Shown in pieces: positions 24,005 through 35,674 of a DNA stretch of 64,000 nucleotides. The stretch comes from Rhytidiadelphus loreus (Eukaryota; Streptophyta; Bryopsida; Hypnales; Hylocomiaceae). Below the pieces are notes generated by a model. The model saw only the letters and a list, made by a program, of their open reading frames with translations, made no database searches and was not told where the DNA came from. Made by a program: the position numbers and the translations under genes. How positions within the stretch are numbered: position 1 is the stretch's first letter; each line of letters starts with the position of its first letter. Location: positions 71,728,981 through 71,792,980 of the forward strand of contig OX344762.1 in the NCBI GenBank assembly GCA_947034895.1. The letters run 5' to 3'.

Positions 24005-24450
24005 CCACCATGCACTCAAAAGAGGCAGTCACCCCCTTTTTCTTCCCTAGGCCCACCTCAAATGTTGATTCTCTTCCAATCACCCTAGCTATTGATTGTT
24101 TTTGGAAGAAAAAAACAGGGCCCTCTCTTTGCCGTTGATGAGGGTCATTGTGAAAAATTGTCCCTCATCGATATCGGATACAAATATTGTATACCATATA
24201 CATGTACAAGATACATGATATGGATCAATCAAAATACAATCAATATGTCCCATATTGATTGTATCAAACCCCCACCCTCTCAAAATTATAAGAGGAGTGG
24301 TATGTGTTTGAAAAATCAAGCTTAATAAAATTTTAATATTAAAATTTTAACAAAAAAAATCAAATTTTAAAATTTTAGAAACTTGGGGGAAGGGAGTTTT
24401 TTTTTTTTTTTTGAGGGGTGAATTATTGCCTCTTTTGGGTTGTGACACAT
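24005..24450. repeat. imperfect foldback element
   Basis: CACTCAAAAGAGGCAGTCACC (24012-24032) is mirrored by a reverse-complement phrase near 24413-24447 (GGGGTGAATTATTGCCTCTT). A direct copy of the left phrase, ATGCACTCAAAAGAGGTAGT, follows at about 24460-24480. The termini are diverged and no target duplication is clear. Confidence 0.35.
24234..24264. other. perfect 14-bp hairpin
   Basis: ATACAATCAATATG and CATATTGATTGTAT are exact inverted repeats around a three-base TCC loop. AT-rich and of unknown role; possibly part of the surrounding foldback element. Confidence 0.7.
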
Positions 24451-24480
24451 AGTATCACTATGCACTCAAAAGAGGTAGTA

Positions 24481-27475
24481 ACTACCTACATAACATAAAC
24501 ATTTTCTTGGTGAGTGGTTTACACCAAGTAACACCCTCACAATTGGGCATTCCCCTAGGCTTTACAACTATGAAATGTGCTTGAACACATTCATTTTGTA
24601 ATTGATGTGACTAGTTTCTCCAATCCTCCAAAGTTTCAAAAATTCACAATGATTTCAACTTCCCTTTCAAACCTTTTGCAAAATGTATTACTCAAGAAAA
24701 TAAAAAAAATTCATTCAAGTATAAAATATCCATACCTTAAGTTAGGTTGTTTGTTTTGTTTGTTACGTTGAGATCTTTGGGGCCATGCATCCCCCAATTG
24801 CATTCTTGGTACCGTCAGAAAGCCCTCAAAAGGGGGGTGCACACACTTTATTTCATGGCATTCCAACTCATGGACTAAAAAAATTATTTTTTATGAATTG
24901 AAAAATTAGAAAAATTTACTTTTTACTTTTATTTTGAATTGTGGCAACTAGTAGCACCTACATATCAATGTGATGTCCAAATCAAAGACAGAATAGTGAA
25001 GTTTGACCACCAGGTTGTAAGGGCTGTGGGCAGGGGGAGCTTCAACTTATTATTCCATGCTAAACTTGGAGCCTAAAGTCCTCCCATCAACGTTAACATA
25101 GCTGGTCGGGTCCTGCCCGGTCCTCCCCTGAACTCGAAGACGATCATGTGAAAATGGGTCTCACAACTAAATTGCAGCCTGATTTTCAGCGAGGACATGT
25201 GGAAACGTACATAATATGTGTTTTCCAATGCTCCTAATTTTCATGCTTGTTTTGGAAAATAATATTTGGACAGAAGGACGGACGTTGATTCAAATGGGAA
25301 CACGACGCCCACCTGAAGTCATGTGTTGAGCCCCCCCCCCTTTTTCTTTTCTTTTTTTCTTTTCTTATTTCAGCCTCGCCAAGTGTGGCAGCTCAATCAG
25401 GGGAATCTGTCACCCATTGCTTGTCAACTACAGTTGAATCTCAATGTTTTATCATTCTTTTAGTGTTCGATTCTACAGTGGGCAATAAATATTCTTAAAG
25501 TTAGATGGGAAAAAAGAAAAAAGAAATACATTGTTTTACCTTAACTAATTGGAAAAAGAAAAAGAGAAAGAAATGAAAAATGAAAATTGAGTTGTAAGGT
25601 ACAATATTGGCAATCAGTTGAGTTTGGAGTATTTTGCAAGTATTTATTTTTAGATTACCTACCAGGGAGTCAGAGACAATGAAAGAAAGATTTGTGATTT
25701 TGTACAATGGCAAATCACCTTGGAAATGGCTGCCATGTTTCTTACTTACTTAACTTACATAAATCATTTTAAGAATCATTTGGATTTAATAATTAATTTG
25801 CATGATTTCATGGCTACCATGCTACTGGCTGGGCTTCAGTTGAGCAGGTTTCCATGCAAGCAAATCATGAGGGAACAATGCTTTAAGTAACTTATTACTC
25901 TTGGGAAGTGGAGTTAGTTGTTGGAGACCCTATTTGTGTTATGTGACTATTGGGGTCACTTTGGGGGCATTATGTATCAGTAGAGTACATCAGAAAGTTT
26001 GAGAATATGTTTTCAGGAGGCGGTGGTTGTATTGTCTTTTTTGCTTTTGAAATAAATTGCTTCATTGTGTGCCAAAAAAATTTTAATTTAAATTTAGGAG
26101 TATTTACATAAATGTTATATAGTGGCACAAATAAGGTCTACTATCTTAAGGGTTGCTCTACACTTGGATCAAAGTGAAGAATATTAAAAAAAAGTCATGA
26201 GCACTCTTAATGGTCAAATTGCATAATTTCTAAACTCTTGACCAATGTGAGTGGTGAATTTTTCTTTTCTTTTCTTGGCTTAGCCCCAAAGTGTAAAGTG
26301 ACCTTGTGGCAGTTGAATTCAAATTGGAATGGTTGCCTTGGTCCGAGAGAATGATTGAAAATTGTCATTTTTTTTTTATAGACAAATCTAAGAGAAGGTG
26401 GTGGTAATTAAAATTACATATTTCATAAAAATCTTAATTTGATATGGCTTTCTGAAGTGTGTTGCCCAAATGCTCCATAGAGTCTCTAAGTCCCTCCAAA
26501 ACCAACAAAAAGTGCATCTATAACAGTCCTCTTACTCACCTAAAATGTTTGTAACATTTTTCTGACTACTAAAGGATGCACCCCCTAAGACCACATTATC
26601 AACATCAATATTCCTTCATCTATATACTTTATTTTGCTACTAAATAGGGGTGGAGTTTATATTATTTAAAAGAAATGAAATCACATGTATTTCAAAAGTA
26701 AAAATAATTTATGTAAAATACAAAGTATGATTTAATCCCTAAGAGTCCCATGGGGAGGTAGATATATTGATTGGGGCTTTGGAGGCAAAACAAACTATAG
26801 CATGAGCTCTTAAAAACATTCATAATCCACATAGTGGACGCCAACTCTCCTAGGGATTTGAATTCTGAAATTTTCACTACTAATGTATATATTATAGTGT
26901 GGTTCATCTTAGTGAGAACCAAAATTCTATGTCATTCCATGATTAAAACAACAATAGGCTATGGTCATAGACCCAAAGTTGATTTGCATTCAAACATTTG
27001 TTTTTTTAGGAATTCTTCAAATTTTCAAATTGGAGTAAAACTTGACTTGATAAAATTTAATTTATTGTTGGGATCAAACTTTGAAAGATTATTTTAATGG
27101 AAAAATTCAAATCTAAAAGAGAAAGGCATCCTCTTTTTGTTGAAAAATGAATCACAAAAAATAGTTTTTTAATGTAATTTGGCAACTTCATGAGGTAGTT
27201 TTCATCACCATCCATCGTGAATATATTCAAAGAACTCTAAAAGAACTTAAATGAAAAATCTCAATCCTTTATTAAATTTATGCAATAGAAATCATTCATA
27301 TTTAAGTCTCTTTTTGGCTCCATGTGTATTTCAGGGCTAAAATGTCTACAATATCCATACCCTATAAGTTGGGTTTGAGTTAGGATTTTAAACCAAATGA
27401 TTTAAGAAGATTTGGCTCTTGTAGACACTTTCTCTTATTTTCTCTACTCTTTTCTATTTATCTAATCTATCTTCC
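24481..27475. other. gene desert with a modest GC patch
   Basis: Mostly AT-rich. About 24.99-25.45 kb is less AT-rich (phrases such as GGTCGGGTCCTGCCCGGTCC) and may be a relic of a gene or transposon. Around 25949-25967 a 19-bp string ATTGGGGTCACTTTGGGGG is identical to one at 10955-10973, downstream of the PPR gene. No protein-coding frame is supported. Confidence 0.4.
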
Positions 27476-27697
27476 CACTACAAGAGAAAGGGGTGTTTTA
27501 AGTGTGTTTTGCACTATAGTCCTAGAGATAAGATATTAAGTAATGACTCTTATGTAAAAATTTAGTAAAAATTTACTGAAAGTATACGTATTTTTAGTAA
27601 ATTTTTACTAAAAATCTACATAAAGGTCAACATAAAGGTCATTACTTAATATCTTATCTTTGGGACTATACTTAAAACACCTCTTTTTCTTGTAGTA
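27476..27697. mobile_element. CACTA-type hairpin MITE with 3-bp target duplication
   Basis: 222 bp that fold almost end to end: CACTACAAGAGAAAGGGGTG at the left and CACCTCTTTTTCTTGTAGTA at the right, with inner arms around GATAAGATATTAAGTAATGA also inverted. It is flanked by the direct repeat TCC (27473-27475 and 27698-27700). CACTA ends and a 3-bp duplication define the CACTA (EnSpm) superfamily; this is a non-coding derivative. Confidence 0.8.
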
Positions 27698-27700
27698 TCC

Positions 27701-28729
27701 AAATGATTTCACCATCAAAGTACTAGTACAAAAGGTGGTCTTTGGGCACCAAAGAATAATGCCAAAGGACTGAGGTCCATACTCACACTAGCTTAACTGG
27801 GTTCCAATGTGGGCCTTGGACACTATACTCGGATTCTATTTTGAGATACAATTGTGTCCAATTACATGCAATGCAATGTCTATAAAAATTTTTAAATTTA
27901 TTTATGTGAATGTAATCAAATAAGACCTTGGTTTAAGATAATAGTTGATGGTAACTTAATGTGAACATTCTAATACCACCTAAAATTAATTTTACACTAG
28001 GATGAATTCTCTATATTTATCCATTTGGTGCATCGGAACACAAAGTAATACAATCTACCGTGCATTTGCATACGTCTAAGTTTTATTTTTCTTAAGATAA
28101 TCTAATATTGAAGTGAAATTATAGTATTATGTAGATTACAATAATATAATATTAATACATATCATATGACATTTTTCTTTACAATTTTTAGAAACTCCAA
28201 TCAAGTTTGTTTCAACATTACTTGCAACACTAAAAAAAAATCAAATGGGACTTTAGAAAGGAATAAATTGAACAAATTCTAATGACGACTTGTAGATTGG
28301 AATTGGTTGAACGAATATTTGGTGATAAATATTTATACGTTGACAAATATAGGTTGTGTTGGGTGTGATGAGACATGTAAACCATAACTTGACCATGAAA
28401 TTTTGAAGGTTTAAATTTTTAGTTTTAAATTGAATGGTTTGAAAATTATCATGTAGAATTAAAAATACTCAACATTTTTGTTAGAAAATTACAAATATTC
28501 AACCTATAATATATGATTATCAAAGTTGACAAAAAATAATTTTACAAATAGATTCTGATTTTTTTGGAAATTATTTTTGGATATATTTTGTATGGACAAA
28601 AAATATATATTATAAAATATTGATAGAATATTTACACTTTTTGGCAGATTAAATAGTTATTTGGTAGAAAATGTTGAACACACCTTTTATATATATTATT
28701 CAATTTTAGAAACAAATTTCTTCATGTCC
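27701..28729. other. AT-rich gene desert, no feature seen
   Basis: Very AT-rich, no coding frame or bounded repeat that I can support. Confidence 0.5.
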
Positions 28730-29700
28730 TTAATTCTTAAAGTTCCAATGCCATACTTTCTTCAAATAATATTCAAAACTACTATTTCCAATGCAAAGAG
28801 CAAAATTTCTAAACATTTGACTTTTTGCATATCCAATTGTAGGATCATAGACTTGTATGAAAATGCGTGGAAGAAATTTCAGAAACTTTGATTGGGTAGA
28901 TTGCAACATATTTGCATTTAAAGTGAAGAAATTGAGTTTTTTTTAGCACCTTGCTACACTAGATAATAAGACTTTAAATATTCTTAACTTAAAATTCTTG
29001 CACTAAAAATTTAGAATTTTTTATATTGAAGAATTGCATTAGGAATCTAGAAAAAAATAATCCAAAAATATACTTGAAATTTATTCCTCAAAAACTTGTT
29101 AAATGGAAGTAGGTACTAGATTGAAGGAAAACTAAATTGTTAATAGTTTAAAGATGAATTTGAAACATGCTAATCCATTGGTGAGATTGTTTTAACTTCT
29201 ACAATTCAAAGGCACTTTTTCCATCAAAAGCCACTTAAAATTGCCATTTCTATTGCAAAGAGAAAAAGAAATTTAATTTTCTTTTCTTTTGCATATCAAA
29301 CCATAGGATCTTGCACTAGAATAGTATAAAAATGTGTGGAAGAAATTTCAAAAACTTTAACCATGTAGATTGTAAGATATTAGCATTTGAAGTAAAGAAA
29401 ACAAGTTATTTTGGTTCCTTACTTGTTTAGATTTTTTGACTTTGAATCTTTTTAGCCTAAAATTTTTTCACTATTGATTTTGAATTTCTAAGTCTTTATG
29501 TTGAAAGATTGAGTTGAGAGTCTGGTAAAAAAATTAAAAAAGCACTTATGCAATTTTCACTCATTAAAAAAATTGTTAAGTCAAATTGGTACTTCAAGAT
29601 TGTTGGAAAAATTAAACCATTAAGAGCTCTAAGATAGAATTGAAACACACTAATCACAATGGTAAGATTGTTCATGCAAGAGATTTGAACCCCTAAAGGA
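28730..29700 (-). repeat. decayed, partly duplicated TTAA-family relic
   Basis: Begins TTAA-TTCTTAAAGTTCC, a worn form of the TTAA-family terminus. Two diverged copies of the subfamily B interior follow in reverse orientation (about 28790-29170 and 29230-29680), each with a TAGGATC phrase, a GTGGAAGAAATTTCA phrase and a GAAG(G/A)..ACTAAATTGTTAA or AAACCATTAAGAGC phrase. A clean terminus GAACCCCTAAAGGACC lies near 29685-29700. Boundaries are approximate. Confidence 0.45.
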
Positions 29701-31043
29701 CCATAAGGCCACTATATGACTTCTACAACTACATTTGTAGAAAACTTGAAATGTGGACCTCCCTAATGGTTCGTGAATAACAAAGAGACCCTAAATGATT
29801 TTCTTTGTTGAATCAGTCACTACAATTCGATCAAGAAATGATTAAGTGTGTGAGTTTGGTGAGTTTTTTGAGAATAGAGAAGGCAATCTGGTTAGGCTGT
29901 CACTGATTTGAAAAAAATTACACATCATTATTATGATAATATGTACCTGAAATTGAAATAAATAAGAACATACTTTAGCTTTAGTGTTAGAATAAACATT
30001 TGTTATATTATATACAATTTTTTTTAGATTAAGGTTAACAATATACAATTTTAGTCTTAAATTTTATTGTAATTTTTTTTAATCTTTTAATGGTAGAATT
30101 ATGTTTAAAATTTAGTATAGGGACTACTATAAAGTTTCCAAATATCATGGATTTTAAATTTTTGTGATTTCCAAATATATTGTATTTGATATCTATTTTG
30201 TATGACACTATTTTCATAAATGTTTTAGATTTACAGCACAAAATCATCAAATAGATTATGAGATAGATATCAAATGTAATACATCTAAAAAAATTACAAT
30301 AATTTGAACAATTATATAATTTGAAGGTATTTTCAAGAATAAATAGAAGTTTAAGGAAAAATGTATATTTGAGAACGCGCTTATCTTAGCTTAGTAGCTT
30401 AGTTGGTATGATGTACTTAGTTTTTATAAATTATATCTTAGATTGAACTTTAGTGCTATATTTTCAATATTACTGTGCATTTTTGCAAAATATAATAAAA
30501 AGTGGCTATAAATTTAGTATATAGTTATGAAATGGAATTTATTTAATTACAATATATTTTCAAAAGATATGTTTATTCTAATATGTTGAATTTTTTGAGA
30601 GACACAAGATCTATATCAAGGTACAAAAGACATTTGTTAAAATTTTCTAATTTTCATACTTATATAAAAATATGTATACTTACTTTTATTTAAACATCTT
30701 AGTGTTCTTTAGGATTACAAAATAAATAACTATGCTATTAGAGCCAAAGTCACTTTACTACAAGTTTACTTTTGAATTGAAGGTCTACTTAGGGTCACTT
30801 CACACTATGGCCAAAGGTTTAAAGGTTGTAGGTTTTCACCAGTCAAATTTTAAGAAAATAAAAGTTTGGCCTCTCGACCCTTTGCACTAGTCCAACAAAA
30901 TCAACCTCCAACTACCTACATGGCAATAAATTGCCTACATGACTACAAATTCTCAAAGGAAGTTTAAGTCAGTTAGAAATGGATGCCTAAACTAAAGCCG
31001 AGAGGCCATCGACTTTATGACAAGACCTCAACCGTTAAATTGG
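29701..31043. other. AT-rich gene desert with a tRNA-like promoter relic
   Basis: No gene. At 30395-30406 TAGCTTAGTTGG matches the RNA polymerase III A-box of tRNAs, and 46 bases later GATTGAACTT (30441-30450) is a worn B-box. There is no cloverleaf, so this is at best a degraded tRNA-derived SINE head. Confidence 0.3.
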
Positions 31044-31052
31044 TAGGTGGAA

Positions 31053-31156
31053 CTTTTTTTTTTTTTAAACAAATAAAACGAGAATTTCATTGTAGAGAAA
31101 AGAATACAAAACACTAGCCACAAGGTAGCTTGGTAAAGACAGGACACAAACACACA
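31053..31156 (-). mobile_element. short poly(A)-tailed retroposon insertion with 9-bp target duplication
   Basis: The direct repeat TAGGTGGAA (31044-31052 and 31157-31165) flanks a 104-bp insert that starts with a run of T; on the minus strand the insert therefore ends in poly(A). The preceding minus-strand bases (TACAATGAAATTCTCG then TTTTATTTG) look like a LINE 3' end, so a 5'-truncated LINE is the best reading; a SINE fragment is possible. Confidence 0.65.
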
Positions 31157-31165
31157 TAGGTGGAA

Positions 31166-31302
31166 GTTCATTGTTAAGAGTTTGGACTTTGGGCTTGGCC
31201 TTTGGAGGCTTCACATTATGACTATTCAAATTGAGAAAGCATCATAGTTCATTGCCAAGGGTTTGGACTTTGGGCTTGGCCTTGGAAGGCTTCACACTAT
31301 GG
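31166..31302 (+). repeat. 81-bp spaced direct duplication
   Basis: GTTCATTG(T/C)(T/C)AAG(A/G)G followed by TTTGGACTTTGGGCTTGGCC and GGCTTCACA(T/C)TATG occurs twice, from about 31166 and about 31247. The first copy abuts the retroposon's target duplication. Confidence 0.65.
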
Positions 31303-31913
31303 CCGGCCAAAGGCTCCAATTCCTATTATTTATTGCCTATTTATTGCTCATTTTTTTGGACTTTCAACAAAGTTTGGCCACTCAATCCCATGGCCTCTCA
31401 ACTTGGATGGCTATGGTTTGAAGTGGCCCTTAGACTTCTTTCTATTCACTATAAAAACATGTTCACTAAATGAAAAGCTTCCTTCTATCAATCCAATTTA
31501 CTTTGATAGTTGTTATAAAATATATTTATACTAATAAATTAAATATTTTATTATCATTTTAAAACTATCATTCATGTACTTGTCTATATATTTGGAATTT
31601 CATGCCAAATATTCAATTAAAGTTGAAAAAATAAATCCATAAATCCAATAAATGCTAAAAATGAAAATAATAAATCCCTTATAATCCTTATTTTTTCCTT
31701 CCATTTTTTTAAGGGCCCTTAGTTAAAGACATTGTAGTTTGTAGCTCCCAAGATTATGGTGAATAGTATGGGAAAAGGACACTCCCAACGCACATTAAAG
31801 CCATTTTCTTCATCCTTTCATATTCATTTGGGCTTTGAATAGTCACCTCTGCCACCAACAACAACCACAAGTTTTCAAGAGCAACCAATGAAAGTTAAAG
31901 GATTTAACCCCTA
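31303..31913. other. AT-rich gene desert, no gene seen
   Basis: A phrase near 31855-31890 (AACCACAAGTTTTCAAGAGC) recurs near 63105-63125, so part of it is repetitive. Nothing else recognised. Confidence 0.4.
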
Positions 31914-32826
31914 AAGGACCATTGTCCCTTAGGGAGACAAATGCGTTTTGGGGCAAGTACCTACGGGCTAAAATTTTCTCTTAATTTTTTGAATTTTTTT
32001 TAGAGGTAGAAAAGTTGATTAGCTTTGTGGAAATATAATTTTTTTCAAAATTGGTGCCCGAAAACGATAGTTATGACCAAATAAGCTCAAACGAGGGGAC
32101 GGCGGGCAGCTCGAGCAGCCAAAAAAAATGGACAAAAATTCGAATTTCTTTTTAAATATTATTTTTTCTTATAGATTATATTTTTGTCTATCTGGAAAGC
32201 TTTTATTCATTTCATTTGGATATGTTATGAGAAAGTTATAGACATTCTTGTTTTTCGGGCAGTTAGAGCATCTTCTTGGAAAAAAACCCTTGTAGGATTC
32301 ATTTCTGAATACAATTTTTTTTTGCATGGTCTGATTTACTTTCTAGAACAATCTCACCATTGAGATTAGTGCATTTTAATTCCATTCAAAATATATGAAT
32401 ATTTTAGATTTTCCTTCTATCTCATACCTACTTCAACTTAACAATTTTTTTAAGAATGATAATTAATTCTTTTTTGTATTCTTTTTTTTTACCTAGACTC
32501 TCAACTTAATCTTCCACTATAAAGATTTAAAGGTCAAAACTCTGTAGTGCAAAAATTTTAAGCTAAAAATGTTCAAAGTCAAAAAATCTAGTCCCGCAAT
32601 GTGCTGAAAAACTTGTTTTTTCCACTTTAAACGCAGATATCTTGCAATTTGAGTGGTCAAAAATTTTGAAATTTTTTCCACACACTTTCATACTAGTTAG
32701 GTGTAAGATCCTATGGTTAGATATGGAAAAAAAATACAAATTTTCAATTTTTTTACTCCTTGCTATAGGTATGGCAGTTTTGAGTGTTTTCTGGCAGAAA
32801 AAAGGCCTTGGTCCTTTAGGGGTTAA
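31914..32826. mobile_element. TTAA-flanked element, subfamily B copy 1
   Basis: TTAA-CCCCTAAAGGACCATTG at the left and GGTCCTTTAGGGG-TTAA at the right give 13-bp perfect inverted ends and 913 bp in all. The interior is non-coding and collinear with 34748-35674, including GGCAAGTACCTACGGGCT-like and GTGCAAAAATTT-like phrases. Bases outside TTAA are not duplicated. The best-preserved pair of ends in the window. Confidence 0.78.
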
Positions 32827-33369
32827 ATTGATTTGTTAAAAACATAATCACAAATTATGATAAATAACTTAAATGCTCTTGGAAGTGATGTTTGTCAAAG
32901 TAGCCACAAATCAGGGCTGCAAAGACATAAGGTATACACCCTATTTTCAACAATATTAAGCATTTTAGCACATGTTAGATTGAATGATGGTAGGGAGATA
33001 ATTTTCTCCAATCAAGAAATAGAAATAATGAAGAATTTTGCACTATTTTTTGCTAATTCTTCATCAAGTTTGAAATTAGTAGAAATTAAGGAAGTAAAGA
33101 TTACTGTCCAACTTGTTCTCAATGTATAAGCAAACATATTTCCGAGAAGTGCAAAACTAAAAACTAATCTTAGAAACCCTAGGTAGAAACCTCATTAGAT
33201 GTCAATGTCAATGTGTTATTCATCACACAATAATGAAGTTGCTAAACCACATCATATTTCCCTCATTCATGAAAATAGGGCATTGTATCTTGTGCAAATG
33301 GAGGCCCTATTGGAAACAAGTTGTGTACCTTGATAAACTTGCAATGACATTAAAAATTTGAAGAATAGA
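32827..33369. other. AT-rich spacer, no gene seen
   Basis: The open frame at 32857-33129 has no family features and AT-driven composition; not supported as a gene. Confidence 0.4.
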
Positions 33370-34700
33370 TTTAAATTGGAATTTGTTAGCCAATTTTTGA
33401 ATGACCTTTGACATTTATGTATTGAGATATATAGGGTCCACTTGCAATCATGGGGGGCCTATGAGGCACGATGATTAAAATGAAATGAAATAGTGGAATT
33501 AAGTCATGACAAAATGATGGAATGCAGTCAAGACAAAAGTAGTATAATTTCAAAGTCATGAGTCTAAAACTAAAGTTCATAGTGTCTTTTCAATTGAAAG
33601 AGTTCAAAGGATTTTTGAGGGAATCAATGAGAAGGTTTAATTAATTAACAAAACAAAGGTTTAATTTTTTTGGAATAAAATAAAATATTAGGATTTAAAG
33701 GTTTTTGAGCCAACCAATGGAATTTATATATTGACAAATATAAGATCTACTTTGTGACCACAAGGGCCATTTGAAGTAACAACTTAGAAAATGGTGGCAT
33801 AAAGCTTTGATGCAAATAATGGAATTTCTCAAGTTATATGATTATAATTGAAGCCCACAAAGAATTTAATGTATTTTCAATCAAGGGAGTTCAATTTCTT
33901 TGAGAGAATCAAATCAATCAATATGAACCTTTGAAGTCCAATTAATTTCCTAAACAAAGGCCATAAAAATTTGTATTTGAAAAGGATGAGAGTTAATAGG
34001 GTTTAGTTTGCATTAATATGATCTTGATTGTTGGAGTTTAGAATTGACAAATATGGAATTCAACGTCGGCTATTGGTTAACATACACCTCCAAAATCTAG
34101 CATAATAAATTCACAATTGCTAAGATCTCCATGTCAACCGGATCCTAGGGACTTTGTATGAGTTTGTAATTATTTTTTCAAACATCATTTTGCAAGTACC
34201 TATGAATGTGATTTTTTGTTTTTATTTTTCAAAGATGTGATCACATGTCTTCTATTAGTTGAATTTTTTTTGCATTATTTGAGAAACACTTGAATTTTAA
34301 AATAAAAGTAAAATAATTCATATGAAATGTAATTGATGCTCAAAAAAATTGAATTTTTTTCTAGGTTTATTATAAGTGTTAAACATCATGACCAATTCAT
34401 GTTTTTATTGTATTATTCTAAAATTAGAAAATCAACATTTTAAGGTTGTAAATTTATTTTTCCAAATTCCTAATCAATTTTTTATAATTTTTTTTATATT
34501 TCAAATAAAATTACAAATGAATAGACAAAGAATATCAATGAAAATTTAATTTCCAATAAAAATCTAATGCTTTTTGGACTCTAATATCCATGTGAAAATT
34601 CCCATCACCAAGGTCTCATGCCCCGTAAAATGGGGTTCTAAAACCTTTAGCCATGTGTCATTAGTAGCGTAAAGAGCAATGGGGTCTTAATTTTGTAGAA
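33370..34700. repeat. dispersed repeat E copy 2
   Basis: Similar in the same order to about 4180-5160: a TGACCTTTG..ATTT.TGTATTGA phrase, repeated GGAAT..AGTCA.GACAAAA phrases, GTTTAATTAATT, then a TACACCTCCAAA phrase. It ends near 34670-34695 with GTAGCGTAAAGAGCAATGGG, the motif that marks the left edge of copy 1, here in the same orientation. The structure is rearranged and the edges uncertain. Confidence 0.4.
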
Positions 34701-34747
34701 TTGATTTTTTGAAGATTGACATGAAAATAAGTAAACTTCAATTCTTC

Positions 34748-35674
34748 TTAACCTCTAAAGGACCATTGTCCCTTTGAGGGACAAATGGGATTTTGGGTAG
34801 GTACCTACGGGCTGAATTTTTGTCATGATTTTTTGAAACATTTTTAGAAGATAGAAAAATTGATTAGCTTCTTGGTAATATCATTATTTTTTAAATCGGT
34901 GCTCGGGAACAAAAATCATGCACAAAAATAAGTTCAAAACAAGAGAGAGGGGGCAACAAAAAAAATTCAAAATTTGAATTTGAATTTGAATTTTTGAATT
35001 TTTTTTCTCATAGAACATATTTTTGTCTACATGGAAAGCTTTGATTCATTCCATTTGGATTTGTTATGAGAAAGTTATAGACAATCTTGTTTTTTCAGCA
35101 ATTAGAGCATCTTCTTGAAAAAATAACTTGTAGCCGATTCATTTCTGAATGCAACTTTTATAATTTTTCCAAAGAAAAGTTCCACATGGTTTAGATTACT
35201 TTCTAGAAAAATCTAACCATTGGAATTAGTGAATTTTAATTCCATTTTAGAGATACTAATAAGTTAGATTTTCCTTCTATCTCATGCCTACTTTTACTTA
35301 ATAATTTTTTAAAGAATAAAAATTATTATTTAAAATAAAAAAATTGACCTAGATTCTCAACTCAATTCTCCACAATAAAGATTTAAAGCTTCAAATTCTG
35401 TAGTGCAAAAAAATTTAATTTAAAAAGGTTCAAAGTCAAATAATCTAGTCTTGCAATGTGCTGAAAAAATTGTTTTTTTTACTTAAAACCAAGATATCTT
35501 GCAATCTATGCAAAATTTCTGAAATTTTTTCCACACATTCTCATACTAATTAGGTGTAAGATCATAAAGTTAGATGTGCAAAAAAAGAAATCAATTTGTT
35601 TTACTCTTTGCTATAGAAATGACAATTTTTAGTGTTTTATGGTAGAAGAAAGGCCTCAATTCTTTAGGGGTTAA
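34748..35674. mobile_element. TTAA-flanked element, subfamily B copy 2
   Basis: TTAA-CCTCTAAAGGACCATTG and TTCTTTAGGGG-TTAA, 927 bp, collinear with the copy at 31914-32826. Scattered substitutions and small indels show both are old. No coding frame. Confidence 0.75.
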
